Below, piece after piece: positions 26,301 through 41,300 of a stretch of DNA of 64,000 nucleotides. Position numbers and translations under genes: made by a program. The stretch spans positions 14,132,667 to 14,196,666 of the forward strand of contig CM025854.1 of the NCBI GenBank assembly GCA_003952965.2, read 5' to 3'. Below the pieces are notes generated by a model. The model saw nothing but the letters and a program-made list of their open reading frames with translations. It ran no database searches and had not been told where the DNA came from. This stretch comes from Morella rubra (taxonomy: Eukaryota; Streptophyta; Magnoliopsida; Fagales; Myricaceae). Every line of letters begins with the position of its first letter. Within the stretch, counting starts at the first letter, position 1.

Positions 26301-29300
26301 TCCTCTTCCAACAATACAACACATCTACCACCCTCAAAGGCATAACCCAACAAAAATTCGAAATACTAAGCACATGAGACCAAAGGTCCCTGGCAACCTC
26401 GCAATGGAGAAAGATGTGATCCACAGATTCCCCATTACAAATTATTCAAATAATAAAATCACAAAAACTGTCTCAAGATGGCATTAGATATTCCACATAG
26501 TTGCACTATAATTTCCCTTGCAAGTTCTGAATGTCTAGCTCCTTTCTTTATGTGCATTGGACCATTGTATTTGGTTACACAATTTTCAAAGCATTGGATA
26601 ACAAATGCAAAAAATTCCCATACTTTGAGAAAGGAAAAGAGCTTACCATGCTGCGACAGACATATATCCAATGAGATGGATGTGAAGGACATGATGCATA
26701 AAGCAATCGCATAATTGTCGTACGTGCCAAATCCCCAATCCTACAAGATTAGACAGCATTTGTAACCCATTAACTATTAAACAACCTGTAACTTTTACAT
26801 TCCAATGACTTTGTGGCTGACAATTGCTTATCCTTCATAACGTATCAAGGAAACATAGTGCTACTTTCACGAGCCAGATTCATAGACAAAAGGAAAATTC
26901 AACAAGTATTTTGAACTACAATATTCCAGTGAAATAACCATAGTGAGAAATGCAAACACAACAAGGGAAAATATGGATGGACCATAAGAAAGAGGGGGGG
27001 GGGAAGGGGGGGGGGGTGAAGAGAAAACAACTGGACATTCGATCATCCATTTATAAGCCAAAAAGGTACTCAGGCAACACAAACAAAGTGTCATCTTGAC
27101 ATACTCAGAATCAGTTTCTTCATCCAGCATATGGAACAAGTCATCTTCTATTTCCTCAACAATGATGGAAACCTGTGAAAAAATAGTATTCAGTAAAAAA
27201 AAAAAAATTAAAACATTAAGTAGGTAGGAATACAAAGAGCAGGGACACACCGGATCTTTTTCTATGAGATGTCGCAGAGTAGAGAGAGCAAGATGCCTTA
27301 AAGTCGGCTATTCAACAATACAGGGGGAGAGAGAGAGAGCGTGTGAGAGAAATTATGACACAGAAGACAATCAAACCAGAGAGCATTCAAGAACATATCT
27401 CGTTATCAGGAAACAAACCTGTCTAGAGGACAGTGTTGGGAGAAGAGACTGCACATGCGAGCGGACAGAAACAGCTTGTGGTGCAAAAAGAACAAGTTGT
27501 TGTGTAAAGCGAACACTCCTAGGTGAATAAAAGGTGATACATGAAACCAATAGCTGCAGAAAAGAATTTCAAAGGAGCAAAAAAAACATAATGGAAGAGC
27601 AAACTTAGGATCACATACTCAAGCATTGTGGCAGTTTCTTGGCAGGAGCTTATCTCTGCAACAACAGACTGGATGCAAAATTCATCACAAGTACACAATC
27701 CAACATCAACTAGAAGTATTAACAAAACATACAAACAAAATGGCATAACAAACAGAAACCATAAAGACAATGAGTTCAAGAATCTAGGATTTCGCTCAGT
27801 ATCTGCCCTAAGAACATTTAGGGCCGAACATTTCAAAAATCATTCCACGAAGAAGTTTTAAGATAGTAGAAAACCTGAATAATTTTTAAGGTAACTGAAT
27901 ACACAGAAGAGTACCTTGCAGCGTGAAAAGAAAATGCTCCCTGGCGCAAGTTCAGGACCAATAATGGCAACAACAGCATTTATGAGACGGCCAACTCCTT
28001 GCTGAAGCTCCACCCATCCATTCTCGTCAGACAAAAGAATGTCCATGGCAAGGCCAAGTGTGGCCTATAAAGGACAAGTAAAGGATCAAGAGAAGGACAA
28101 GGAACAACTAACTATTCAAATAACAGAGGTGCAAAAAAAATATGATGGTCAGCTATAAATACCAAAGGGTAACAACTAAAAAGTCAAAATGCATTTTAGC
28201 ATAAAAATAGAGAAACCTTTACTCAGCACATTCTATTATAAATTACATACCTAGCAGAACCTATCGAACTCATTTAGGCCTGGGTAGAAAAAAAAAATAT
28301 TACCCCTATATACCCATATTAACAAGTGATAGATCCATAGTAGCGCAGGCAAACTCTGTCGATCAAAAACACATACAGGGAGGATCTAAGTTCGATGCCA
28401 ATTAGTCATATCATTTAGGCATTGGAAACATATTTTGCCGTACCCATGAAGACAACATTAAAACCACGAATTACCGATTGGCAAGGGAACCTAGAAATGG
28501 AGCAATTCAGCCTCAGGAGCACAGGGTGGTCTTTTTATAGTCTCCCTGAAACTTAAACCAACCAATATCGACACCCTGTGCTTCGTTCCTTTTGAAATTG
28601 AGACCTGGGTGTTCAATTTTCCAATTTTTAACACCTCATGCTAAGAGACATCCCATGGTGCATTCTCTCCAACCCCATTATCTTCTGTTTAAAATGCTGC
28701 AAAAGGACGTTTCAACGTGCTTTTTTGCCTCTCAAGTGGTCCCTCCTTGAATTGGTTCCAATCTTTGCTAATCTATCAGAATTCCAAATAAGGCTTTCCA
28801 GCCCTTTTTTTATTCGTCTCCTAGCAAAGCTTAGGTGATACATCTCTAGCTTGAATTTGCTAATAAGTTGTGTACAATAACCCAGTGTCTCTATATCATT
28901 TCCGAATTTAGGACATAACCAAAACATCACCAGGAAGAAATTATCAACACGTTTGACCATACAACCTTGGCCCAACAATTGGCTTAATCTCACTTTTGTA
29001 GCTTTTGAATTCTGTCAAATATCATATTCATAACTAGAATCTTCACCAAATTATGAGAGAATTTAGAATTAGAAAATAAAGCAACTCATCATACACGATT
29101 TTGCAAAAGGGTGAAGCATTGAAGGACTTCTGTAATTCTCAACCATTTTGAAATGTAAACACAGGCACATGAGAAGGGATAATCAACTCTCTCTGCGCCT
29201 TTAGATAAACTTCTTTTCTCTTCTTTCTCTCCTTCTTGAATCCCAGATGTATGTTTCAGCTCACATCAAACCAAACAGACACTTAGCAAACAAGGTTCTT

Positions 29301-32300
29301 CGAACTACAAGAACTGAACTCCGAATTCTATGAAATCAAGTGAGAGTTTAAGAATCTTGAGGCTCTTAATGGTCCATTTTTCATAGAACAAATCATCGAA
29401 TGTATTGACAAAATATGAACGAACACACAAAGCCACACCAGCACCCCCACCCCCAAATCCCTGCCCCGGGATTGCCCCCATCACATCCATGCACATCACT
29501 CTAGCCATAGGAGTGTCTGTCTACATCTGCTTGTTTTGTTTGTCACAACAGATATGAAGCCACAAAAGACATCAAGGTTGATTTTCCTTCAGTCTGATAT
29601 ACTATGGGAGAGCACCCAAATTCGATCAAGTTTCAGAGTAGCATACGAGAAACCAATAGCACATTCAAGCAGGTCAAATAGAAAACATGTCACTTCTATT
29701 TTTTGAGGGCACTAAAATGGTAAAAATTGGATTACCGGGACATGAGTCACAAAGGACAAGCCAGCTGCTTCAATGGTCAAAAGAAGTCCATGCAAAGACC
29801 AGATTTGTAAAGAAGCCACTGAACTTTTAGCAAGCGAAGAGATTGAGCTCACAGTTGCAGGCACTAAAGTCGATAAAGCCATTCCTCCAGCGCTGCAGGC
29901 AAGAAATATAAGATGGGAACAAATGATAAAATATTGAACCATTAAAGGTTACAATATAGAACCTACCATCGACAAGCATCATTGTACAACCACAGAAAGC
30001 AATAATAATAACCAAACAAATGAACAAATATGATAAACAAGCTGATGTTGGCATAGTATTTCATGAATTCAGGAGAACTACAGATATCCCCACACGAGAA
30101 CTAGACTCAACCATTACTATTGTATATGTATTGAATCAAAGTTATATCGTCTTGTATTTCACTAGCATATCATGTGTCATAGCATGACGATTAACCATAA
30201 CCAAGAAATGGAACACTTGGACATTCAAGTAAACTTAAAAGAGATTGGGGAAAACCAGCCAATACTTAATCCTCCTAACAGAGATTTAGGTCATGTTTGC
30301 TTTTAGTTATTTTTAGAAAACTTTAGTGGTGTTGTGAAAATTGAAGTAGATTGAAGTTTTGTTGGATTTGTGAAGTAATGAAAATTTTGAGGTACGTTAA
30401 GAGAGATGTTCGAAAATTTTGGAGTTTTATGGGAATTGGTAAAAAAGTAAATAGAGAGATGATTTGATTGATTTTTTTACATTTTATTTTTTACGTAGAG
30501 AGATGATTTGATGGAGAGGGAGAGATGATTTTGAACTTTTATTATTATATTTAAAAAATTTCAGAATTAAATAAAAAGGAAAAGGAAAAGAAAATTATGG
30601 TGGGGCCCTTGATTTGGTGTGAAAACCTAAAAGTTAAAAATTTCTAGACAGAAAATTTATGTTTGCATCTAAAAATTCTTAAAACTTGAATTTTTTTTTT
30701 TTTTTTTTAAAATTTTGGGTTTGCAAACATGCCCTTAGAATCTATAAAACTTAAAATTTTAAGTAGATCATTATGTTTACGTTCAGAAAAGAAAATAAAG
30801 ACACATGAAATTGTAATCATCGCAAGCTCCCAAGCTTTCACTTTGAGAGGTAAATAAGTCGTAAAATGGGCAAACAAGGTCAAGGATGCACTTCTGTTTC
30901 ATCATTGCTGTATTTCATCATTGCTGTACTCTTTATGTGATGAAATGGGATGTCTTTATCACGTATCATGAATCATATATTGGTACCCTTTCAATACTTC
31001 AAATCCAAACTAACTCTTACAAGTTCAGAAAATCTTGGCACAAGTTAACCAACTCTCTGATCATATTCCTATAATGAGGGGTAAAAAGGAAAATAATTGG
31101 GCTTAAGGTAAAAGACAATGCTATTACATTATGAGCAACATAAGGGAGAAGTATAAGTACATGAAGACAAAGGAAGCAAGCAAGAGATTATTGAACTTAT
31201 TCTTAACTTCATAGTACCTAGAATAAATAATCTTCTCAAATAAAAGAACGGAGTAGAGTGAATTTTTTTTTCCAAAAACCATAACAAGCAATCCAAGCCT
31301 TGCACAATTCATACAATGTGAATGTGTCGCTTCAAAAGGTCTTGAATTTCCGTGAAACCATCACTGCAGATCATGAGGCTTTAGCAGTGTGATATAAGCC
31401 CCCAAGGCTGATTGCTTGCTCTTGAATACCAACTTCCAAAATAAATTTGAAATGAATAACAAAATGCTTAAGCAATTTGCTATCCTTAGACATTGGCTCT
31501 TTGTAACCAAGTAAGCTTTTATTTTCATATATGCCCTCCAAAACAAGTTTATGAAGAGACTGACTCTTGGATATGAATCAGCTTGTCCTAGAATAGGGAA
31601 AAAAGATCAAAAGATTATAAAAGAGAAACTCAATAGTCACCTGCGATGGAGGCAGCCAAGTGCAATAGCAATTGATCCAGCATAGTTTGAATCTATTGCT
31701 CCAGTGAGGTCACCAAGCAGCGATCTAGTCTGTTTCATCACCCTATATGGTAAGAGAGGCAGAAAGACATAGAGGGACAAATTCTAAATTTGAACTCTTC
31801 CTGGGTGAAAAAAAGTATGCATTTTTACATCAAATAATACAAAAGCAATTATAAAAGAATGAAATTGTTGCTTGGAACGCCAAACCCTGGAACTGACCAT
31901 TCTTGCTGTAAACATGTCATTTCCAAGGCGAGCCAAAAGACCGAGACCCTCAGATGATGCTCTACGCTGTGATGCACAGATGTCTCCCTCCGCTAGAACA
32001 CTCTGCCAAAATAAAATGTGGTGATATAGCAAACATATGACAGAATACCAATAATAAAGACGCCAACACCAAACAGAAGAATATGAACAATAACCATCAC
32101 CATCCATATCACCAACACAGTTATTCATACCTGAAAAATAGCTTGTGCTGAACCTAATATTTCTGGTGCTAGTGGTTGAGGACGTAAAGAAAGCAAAGCC
32201 TGAGCAAAAGCATGAGATCATTATTATAAGGTCACACCTCAAACAAGAAAACGTTTGACTAGATCAAAGAAGGATAAAGAGCACCTTGAACCCAGCCAGC

Positions 32301-35300
32301 AACCCTATGCATATATTAGTGACACTAGCTGCATGACATGATTGTTTTTTTCCAGTTTTCAGACAATGATCCATCATCCCAAGAAGTGAGAGCATGCCAG
32401 CACTATCCTGTGAAAGGTAAATCCAGGTCAAAATCGTCTTCAGACAGCTCCAGTTCAAACACAGCAGAGAAATATGCAAATACCAAGCCATTTACTACAT
32501 TCCCCTACCTGAGAAGCAAAGATTACTCCAAAGCAGAGGAGCATCTGGTTCACCAATGTCTTGCTTATCGTCTCCGGCTTCATGGTTGAACCAAATCCTC
32601 AGAATATGAAGTTAAGTGAAAAAAAAAAAAAAAAAAAAAGCAGTAAACTGTGCAAAATCTAACAATTCAAAATCAGAATGCTAAAGAAAAGATTTGACCA
32701 GCATGAACTTAAGTAACAAAAAACAAGATTTCAAAAGAATGGATCACCCAAAATATTTCCTTAATTCCAACTTCAACATATATCATCCACGCATTCTAGG
32801 TTCTCAATAAGAAACCATCATTCAGGCTTTTTAAGTCAGATTTGCACAGTTGAAAATTTGTTACTGTCCTTTCACCAAATTCCTGGGTTTTCTTCTTTCC
32901 ACTGGCGAACATGATGGACACGTTATGTTTATTGAGGAGAATCAAAATCACAGCTTCCAATATACATTTTTTTTTTTTATAAGTAAAATCACAGCTTCCA
33001 ATATGAAGGAGTGAAAACCATTTAACTAAAGAAAAATAACAATCACCTGAGGAAAACTAGAAAGCTCATTTTCCCATACGCAAGGCATTAGGCCATCTTT
33101 TCCGCCCTGAAATGCCCGAAGTTCATCTTCAAACCAATCCCTAAACAAATGCAATTAACAAGACACGAATAACTCTTGAAAGTTAAAAGAACAGAATAAA
33201 AGAATCTCCACTTGCCAAAAGTTAACTTAAAAAATGATGCACTACGCGAAATAATCAAACTCACAATGAAATTAGTTCAGAAGCTTAACTGATGGGAAAA
33301 TTAAGTTTGACAATGTTTTTAGACAATCAAAGGCATGAAATGAAAAGTAAGACACCTTCCAGGAATCCAGGGACCCAACCATGCATCCCTCTTGTCTAAC
33401 AGCAACCTCAAGCAAGAGCTTTCCTCACATCCAGAAGCCACTCTTTATTTTCACCCAACATGAAGGAATAAAGAACGAAATCAGTAAGACAAAAGAAAAA
33501 GAACCCAAGTATGCAAGTTAAAGGACATCATATTTTTACCTTCGGCATAGTATAACTGAAAGAGAAGGTAAAGCAGCATAGACAACCATAGCAGATTCTA
33601 ACAAAAAAAAAAAAAAAAAATAGCAAATGATTACCTAAATGGAGTTGTGCACAACTGCATAAGCCGTGGGTGGTCATTCTTATATGCCAATGGATCAGGA
33701 AGCGACTGATAAGCAATTAAAGTTTTGATTACAAATATGTCTAGTGCAGGCTTCACATTTGGCATCTCTTTAGCTGTTGCCACTGTTATGTAGGACAATG
33801 CGCTGCCTTCCAAGACAAGTTAGAGAATGTTAACTAATACAATAAGAACAGAAGTTCTTGGCCTCATATTTGGAAATAGTAGTAACCATACCTACTCAGG
33901 TATACAAGCACTGGTTGAAGTAGGATTCCACTGTTGACAGCATTAGGACAAACAAAGCACCGTACAAAAGCTGTAAGCGCATCAACAGCAACAGACCACA
34001 CACTACAAGATCAAAAGAAAATTATAAGCGATCAAAAGAAAATTATAAGTGATGGCAAAAGCACTTAAAATCATAAAGTGGCAATATATTGAGAACTATT
34101 ATCTCCTTACAATGGGGGGGGTTGTACATGCCACAGTATGTACTGTACAAGGACATCATAGGATATAAGAACCGACTTTGACAGACTGACCACAATTACT
34201 AGTCTTTTATTTGGCTCTGCCAAAAAGTAACATGCACCAAAGCCAAGCAACACACACAAACACAAATACATATATGTAGATATGATTACCTTCCGCATTT
34301 TCTTTCTTTGTGTACATATAGGTGGCAGTGTGCAGTTTTTCACAATGTGAGCAAGCACACAACACAAAAGGAACATAACTAACATCACGCATTGTAATCA
34401 AGAGCCTCGAAGGAAAAATGACTCAAGTTTTTTTTTTTTTTTTTTTATAAGCAAGCACAAATTTATTAGAAGAGGCGAAGTCAGTACAAAGATTGTACTG
34501 AAATCGCTCAAAACATACAAACAAAGAAACTAAGGAAATCAAAATAGTCTAAAAAGCCCCCCCCCCCCCCCCCCCCCCCCCAACAAAGCATTCGCCCAAA
34601 AGAAAAGAGATTGAAACACATTGCCCTGCAAGCTCCCAAGCGATCTAGAAGAATCCTCAAAACTTCTTCTATTCCACTCCCTCCACAGGCACCACCATAT
34701 ACACGCAGGAATCATCCTCCAAATCACCTTGGCAGAAGGATCCGCAAATTTCCAATCCCAAGAAAAAAGCACATCCACCACCCGCATTGGCATTACCCAA
34801 TGAACATTCAAAATACCAAGGACATGCATCCAAAGCCTCTAGCCACCGCGCAGTACAATAATAGATGATTAACAGATTCACCATCACCCTTACACATATA
34901 ACACCGATCTATGACAACAACTCCCCTTCTTTGGAGATTATCGATAGTTAAAATCCCCATGAGAAGCCTCCCACACAAAAAATGACAAGTGCGTAGAGAC
35001 CTTGTGAAAGGATCCCCAGAGATGACATGGGCCGTGACAGCCATGCGTGGGAGGATAGGTGCCGTGATAAGGCGCCAGTGGCACCCATGGGCACCCTTGA
35101 CACGCCCACAGCAAGAACACCACAGCCATGCATGGCATCAGCGCGCGCGCGCAAACTCGCGCCTCAGCGTTCCTGACAAGGCATGGCGCCCCAGCAACGC
35201 CCATGCCTGGCATGCTAGCCAACCTGCCACAAACATGTCATGACAGCCCATGGCCTTGCCATGACACGGTGCCACAGCAAGTCCTTGGCCACCAGCCAAG

Positions 35301-38300
35301 CCAAGCAAGAGCAGCGAGCCAACAGACAAAGGAGTGCCATGACACGGATGGCCACCACCAGCCACCGCCGGTGGTGGAGCACCACCACCCCTACCGGTGC
35401 TAGGTGGGGAAAGGAAGAGGAAGGGCTAGAGTCGAAGGAGCACCACCACCCATGGAGGTGCAAGCAGCGGCGGCGGAGGGACAGCGAGACCAGACAAGAT
35501 CCAAGGTATCTTAGGGATTAGTTTCCTTTCTTGTTAAGATTGAATAAATCATATCTTCTAGATTTAGGGATCCTTTCCTAAACTCTAGAAGATTCCTTTC
35601 CTTTGAGTTTATCTTGATTTAGGCATGTAATATCAAATCTACTTGATTGAAGGATTGATTCCTAAAGATCGGTGATTTGATTTAGATTTGATTTAATTGT
35701 GATTTGATTCATTAGGGTTTGTAAGCACCTAAGGATGTCTATATAAACACCCTTAGGTGCATTAGAGTTATCATTCAGAATAGTAGAGTCTTGGAGAGCC
35801 TGAGTGCTTTTGGGGAGTGTTTTGGCCAAGCATAGGCACGTATATACTAAGTCGTTGTCAAAGCTAATAACCTTGTCTTTGGGATTCATTCTAGGCTAAT
35901 AACCTAGTTTGGGTACTTGTTCTTGGGCTAATTTTTTTGATAAGTAGTTTTTGGGCTAATTAACCCTTACTCGAGATTGTTCTTGTGGTTCTAAGGCTAA
36001 TTAACCCTTAACCACGTTCTTCGTTCTTATAATAATATCTTGAGTATTCTCCAATTTGTGTGCTAGATCCTATATTTCAGCTTGTGTGTTGCCAAGAACG
36101 GTTTAGGAGGATCGATTGCGTGATTGTGTTCGAATCACTTGGTGAGAGTTAGTGTTGTTAAGGTGGCCTAGACCGGGGTCCCTAACACCTTGACCCTCCA
36201 CACCCCACACCAAGGGAAAGGCTCAGAATTGCCACCACAAGAAATGTAGTCATAGAAAGACTTTACAGAAAAATATCACCTTTAAAGCCCAACCAAACTA
36301 TCTTATCTTCTCTACCTCTACGCAACCCACCTGCTTATAGGGAGTAGAGAAAAAGGCAGCAAATTCCTCCACTTCCCAATCATTTGCAGAGCGAGAAAGC
36401 TGCACGTTCCACACTAGGGAACTAGAATCAGTATCCAAACACTCCGCCACCATTGCACCATTACAACAAGAAAGGGAGAAGACTAAAGGGAAAGAACGGC
36501 TCAAAATGCTCCCACCACGCCAAAGGCTCACCCTATAAGTACCACTCAAGGACAAGGAGAACCACCCACCCCCGTAGTACCATACTTCTCCGTAATTACA
36601 CTCCTCCACAGTCTATCCCTCTCAATAGCGAATCGCCACAACCACTTACTCAACAAGGCTTTGTTAAACAAAGACAACCTCTTAAGCCCCAGACCTCCAG
36701 ACTGAATAGGAGAACACACCTTCTCCCAATTGAGCAAATGAAATTTATGACTACCATCTTCACTACCCACAAAAAATCCCTTTGTAGCTTCTCAAGTCTC
36801 AATCCCTTTGTAGCTTCTCGAGATTATAGACCATGCCCACAACCTCCAGAGCTCTTATGTTCATTCAACTTGAATAAGACCCCATCAAACAAAAAGGTTC
36901 TCCCCTCTAAGCTACACTTCTTTTACCTATCCTAACCACATCCCTCCTCGCCACCAAACAACTCAAACACATTTCAGGATTTAGAAACACCAAAAAACAA
37001 ACAACAAGAGTTCGACAGAAAAAAATTCAATTTCATCTTCTCCTAGATATTGCAATTGCATTGCCTTTTGTCTCTTTGATATTATAAATTATTCCAAAAT
37101 AGAAACACACCATTTTTCTCCTTTTATTAAATTGTAAACTACCGTGAAATGAAAACACATCACTATCTCGTTTTCCTATATGGTAATACTATCATAAGTA
37201 AGTTTGACATGCAACTGCATTATAGCCGCACTAATGTCAGACTCATGCTATGGGTCCTACAAGCTAGCTAGGAAGCAAGGTATTGCAACATCTTGGCAGG
37301 AGTTACACCTAATACAGATATACAACAAATCCCAATAGGTAGTATCAAAGCAAATAAAGACTAACTGTACGTGATGTGTAGATGTACCATATCTTAGATC
37401 TTAAATCTCCAGTTTGTTTGGTTTCCTGCTCCAGATTTCCACTAAAGACAGATGCCCATAAGGAAAGAACATCAAAAACCTGATCTTCAATCTCCTGCTG
37501 ACATAAAACTAGTGATCAACATACACACATACGATTCTTACATGAAATGGTATAAGAAAGATTACAGAGATAACTATGTACCTCCTTCGGCATAGAAGCC
37601 AACAGTGAAGACAAAAGTAACCATCCAGCTTCTTTTTCAACGGCGGCAGCCACAAGGTTCCGACTAGGTTCTGTCAACATCTTCTTAGACACTTCAAGAA
37701 TTGATCTGGGAAGTCTGCAACAGAGAAAAAAATACAACTGCTTATAGCCACGAGCTTCCAAAAACCATGATCATGTACCAAAATTCACTATTCAGGGGTG
37801 ACCCCAAGAGAGGGGGAAAAACAAAAGCAAGTTAAAATTGGCTGCACAAGGACAAAAAAAAAAGAGAGAGTTAACAATGGCTGTAACAAATGATAAAACA
37901 ACAACAAAAGGCACGGAAGGCAAAAGAAAGCATAAGAAACACTATAAAAGAGGACTGTTATCCTGTTAGCATTCTAAGCACCATCTCCCATTTTGTACAC
38001 GAACAAAGGAACTAAGAGACCATCTGTAGAATCACCATGAAAGTACCAGGATTCAACTTTAAAAGCAAAGAGCAAAGCCAATGTGCTGTTAAATAAAACT
38101 GGACTCCCAGCAAAGGCAATGTACATCAGATGGAAGACGCTGAAAAAAAGAAGCTAATGTAACTGGTTCCAGATTACATGCAGGTTACCCTGTTGGAAAC
38201 ACTGTTTTTTTTTTTTTGATAAGTAAGATTAGATATTTTAATAATAAAAGTGTTAGCAGTACAAAAGACTGTACTGAAAACACCTAAAGCATACAAGCTA

Positions 38301-41300
38301 AAAAACTATGGAAATCCGAAAAATTCAAAAAAGGAAAACCCAACACAGAATTTGCCCATAAGAAAAGAGACTGCAACATATGTCCCTTTAAGAACTCCAA
38401 CGATGACGACTTGATTATCAAAACATCTACATTTCTTTCCCACCATAAGCACCACCAAACACATGAGGGTATCATCTTCCAAACCACCAAAGCTATCAGG
38501 TCATCAAATTTCCTCTTCCAACACATCAAAACCGCAGCCACCCTACGAGGCATAACCCAAGGAAGATTCAACATGCCAAACATATGGGACCACAATCCTT
38601 GAGCTAACAAACAATGAAGAAGAATATGATCCACAAACTCCACGTCACATCTACACAAATAGCACCAATCAATCACACAAATGCCCCGCTTTCTCAAATT
38701 ATCGATGGTCAGCACCTTCCCGTGAGACGCCTCCCAAACAAAGAAAGACACTCTCGAAGGTGCTAAGGTCCTCCATAACTGTCTCCAAGAAAAAACCAGA
38801 GCTCAATCACCCACAAGAAGTCCATACATAGATTTTATTGAGAAGGAACCATTTTAAGATCCCATCCACCGTAACCTATCATGAGCACCTCTTCTTATAG
38901 GCATTGAGTAAAGAAGCGCATAGAAAGTCGTGAATTCATCCAATTCCCAATCATTAAAGGTTCGAATAAACTGAACATGCCAAACAGAAACTCTGGAGCT
39001 CTTATCCAAACAATTCTCCACGACCACATCTTAATTCCTGGATAGAGAAAAAAGATGAGGAAACGCGAACATCAAAGCTTGCTCACCACACCAACAATCA
39101 TACCAGAAGCGAACTCGAGTACCACTTCCCACCACAAATTTAGTATTAGCAAAAAAGAAATCCCAACCCTTGGAAATATACTTCCATAAACTCACACCAT
39201 AAGAACCACGAGGCTCAAGAGTCCCCAACCTCCCACCTCGCATCCATATTTCGCTATAATAACATGCTTCCATAAAGTATCCCTCTCAGAAACAAACCTC
39301 CACAACCACTTCCCTAATAAAGCTTTGTTATATAAAGTCAAACGCCTTAAACCCAATCCACCCACAAAAAGTGGAGAACAAATTTTGGCCCAACTAACAA
39401 GATGAACCTATGTACTTCACCTCCACTTCCCCACAAAAAATCCCTTTGTAACTTTTCCAACCTATTAGCCACCACTATAGGAATTGGAAAAAGAGACATA
39501 AAATATGTAGGAAGACTAGCAAGAGTAGATTTGATCAAAGTAATCCGACCTCCCTTTGATAAATAGAGTCGCTTCCACCCTGCTAATCTTCGTTCCATTC
39601 TCTCAAGTATCCCATCCCAAATGCGAACACTCTTGAACTTGGCTCCAAGAGGAAGCCCAAGGTATGTCATCGGAAGTGAGGAGACTCTACAACCCAAAAT
39701 GGCTACCAATTCCTGAACATTCCCAACACTCCCTATAAAAATAACCTCAGACTTAAAAAGATTGACCTTAAGTCAGAAACTACCTCAAAACAAAGAAGTA
39801 AACATCGAAGATTCCGAACTTGGCTCTCCTCCGCCCAACATAAGATAAGAGTGTCATCAGCAAATAATAAATAAGAGATAGACAGCATATCACTTCCTCC
39901 TCCTCCAATATCAAAACCCCCAATGACCCCTCCAACAACCAACTCCCGCATCATCCTACTAAGGGCTTCCATAATAATAACAAACAACAAAGGAGAGAGA
40001 GGGTCTCCTTGGCGCAAGCCCAAGAGCCTCAAAAAATCCACAAGGAGCCGCATTAACCATTACTGAAAACTTAACAGTTGAGATGCAAAAATGGATCCAC
40101 TGACACCATTTTTCCCTAAACCCACATCGCTGCAACATATACAACAAAAAATCCCGCACACATGATCATAAGCCTTGTGAATATCCAATTTGCATAACAA
40201 CCCAGGAACACCCGTTCTGAGCCTAGAGTCAAGACACTCGTTGGCAATCAACACGGAATCCAAAATCTGCCTACCTTGCACAAAAGCATTTTGAGAAGGA
40301 GAAATAATCTTAGGCAACATCACTTTCAATCTATTTGTGAGCACCTTAGCGAGGATTTATAAACCCCTCCCACCAAACTAATAGGGCAAAAATCCTTTAA
40401 CTCAACCGCGCCCACTTTTTTCAGAATAAGAACAATACAAGTAGCATTTAAACTTCTGACAAACTTCTCAGTCTGCGCAAATTCATTGAACATAGCTATC
40501 ACATCACCCTTGACCACCTCCCAACATATTTGGAAAAAGGCTAAGGAAAAACCATCTGGGCCCGGTGCCTTATATCTGTTAAAGGTTCGAACAACCCCAG
40601 AAACCTCCTCCTCATCAAATGGTCTCTCTAACCAACAAGCTTCAATATCTGAAATACTATCAAATGACTGTTAAGAGTCCCACATTGATAAGGACCATTT
40701 AATCTTGTGCTTCATATACCTATTGAGCCACCTCTTCCCATAGCCAATTGTTTGGATGAAACTTGATATGGTATCAGAGCCAAGTTATTTCTGGGCTTTG
40801 CCCACTTGTTTGTGTACCCCAGTATTGTCCACGTGCATGGACCATGTTCATTCGCCTGCACGTGAGGGGGAGTGTTAAGAGTCCCACATTGATAAGAGAC
40901 TATTCAATCTTGTGCTTCATATACCTATTGACCTCTTCCCATAGCCAATTAGTTTTGGGATGAAACTTGATAATGACAAACCATCCAATGATGGCCACCA
41001 AGTGAACGGTTCCTTATACAAAGATTCATGGAACTCAACAATCGTTGCAAACACCACGGCCAGATCCTCTACAAGAATGCCTTCCTACCTCCAGCTTGAG
41101 ATAGTGTTGACCCTCCTATTTGAATCGGCTACTCTATGGAAAAACTTAGTACACCTATCCCCTTCCTTCAACCAAAGTGCTCTTGATTTTTGTCTCCAAT
41201 GAAACTCCTCCAACTCAATCAAATGATTCAACTCCCCCGCCACCACCAACTTCTACTCCCTACCATTGTCATTCAAAATTCCCCCTTCATCTAAAGAATC

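Larger units (their letters stand above)
34003..37387. other. SWEETIE intron hosting a nested LINE and solo LTR
   Basis: The intron between exons 37494-37388 and 34002-33892. It holds a LINE split by a solo LTR (separate entries). The flanks 34003-34427 and about 36830-37387 carry no recognised feature. Confidence 0.75.

Noticed and set aside
27264..27530. 88-codon plus-strand frame with Arg/Glu/Cys-rich sequence
   Set aside because: Antisense to two SWEETIE exons and the intron between them; no independent support.
28560..29000. Possible gene or LINE fragment (93-codon minus frame)
   Set aside because: No LINE tail, no motif, and composition like the surrounding SWEETIE intron.
35005..35521. 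Several overlapping open frames of 70-95 codons on both strands
   Set aside because: They lie in the GC-rich half of the solo LTR, where stop codons are rare; low-complexity His/Ala/Pro composition, no domain.
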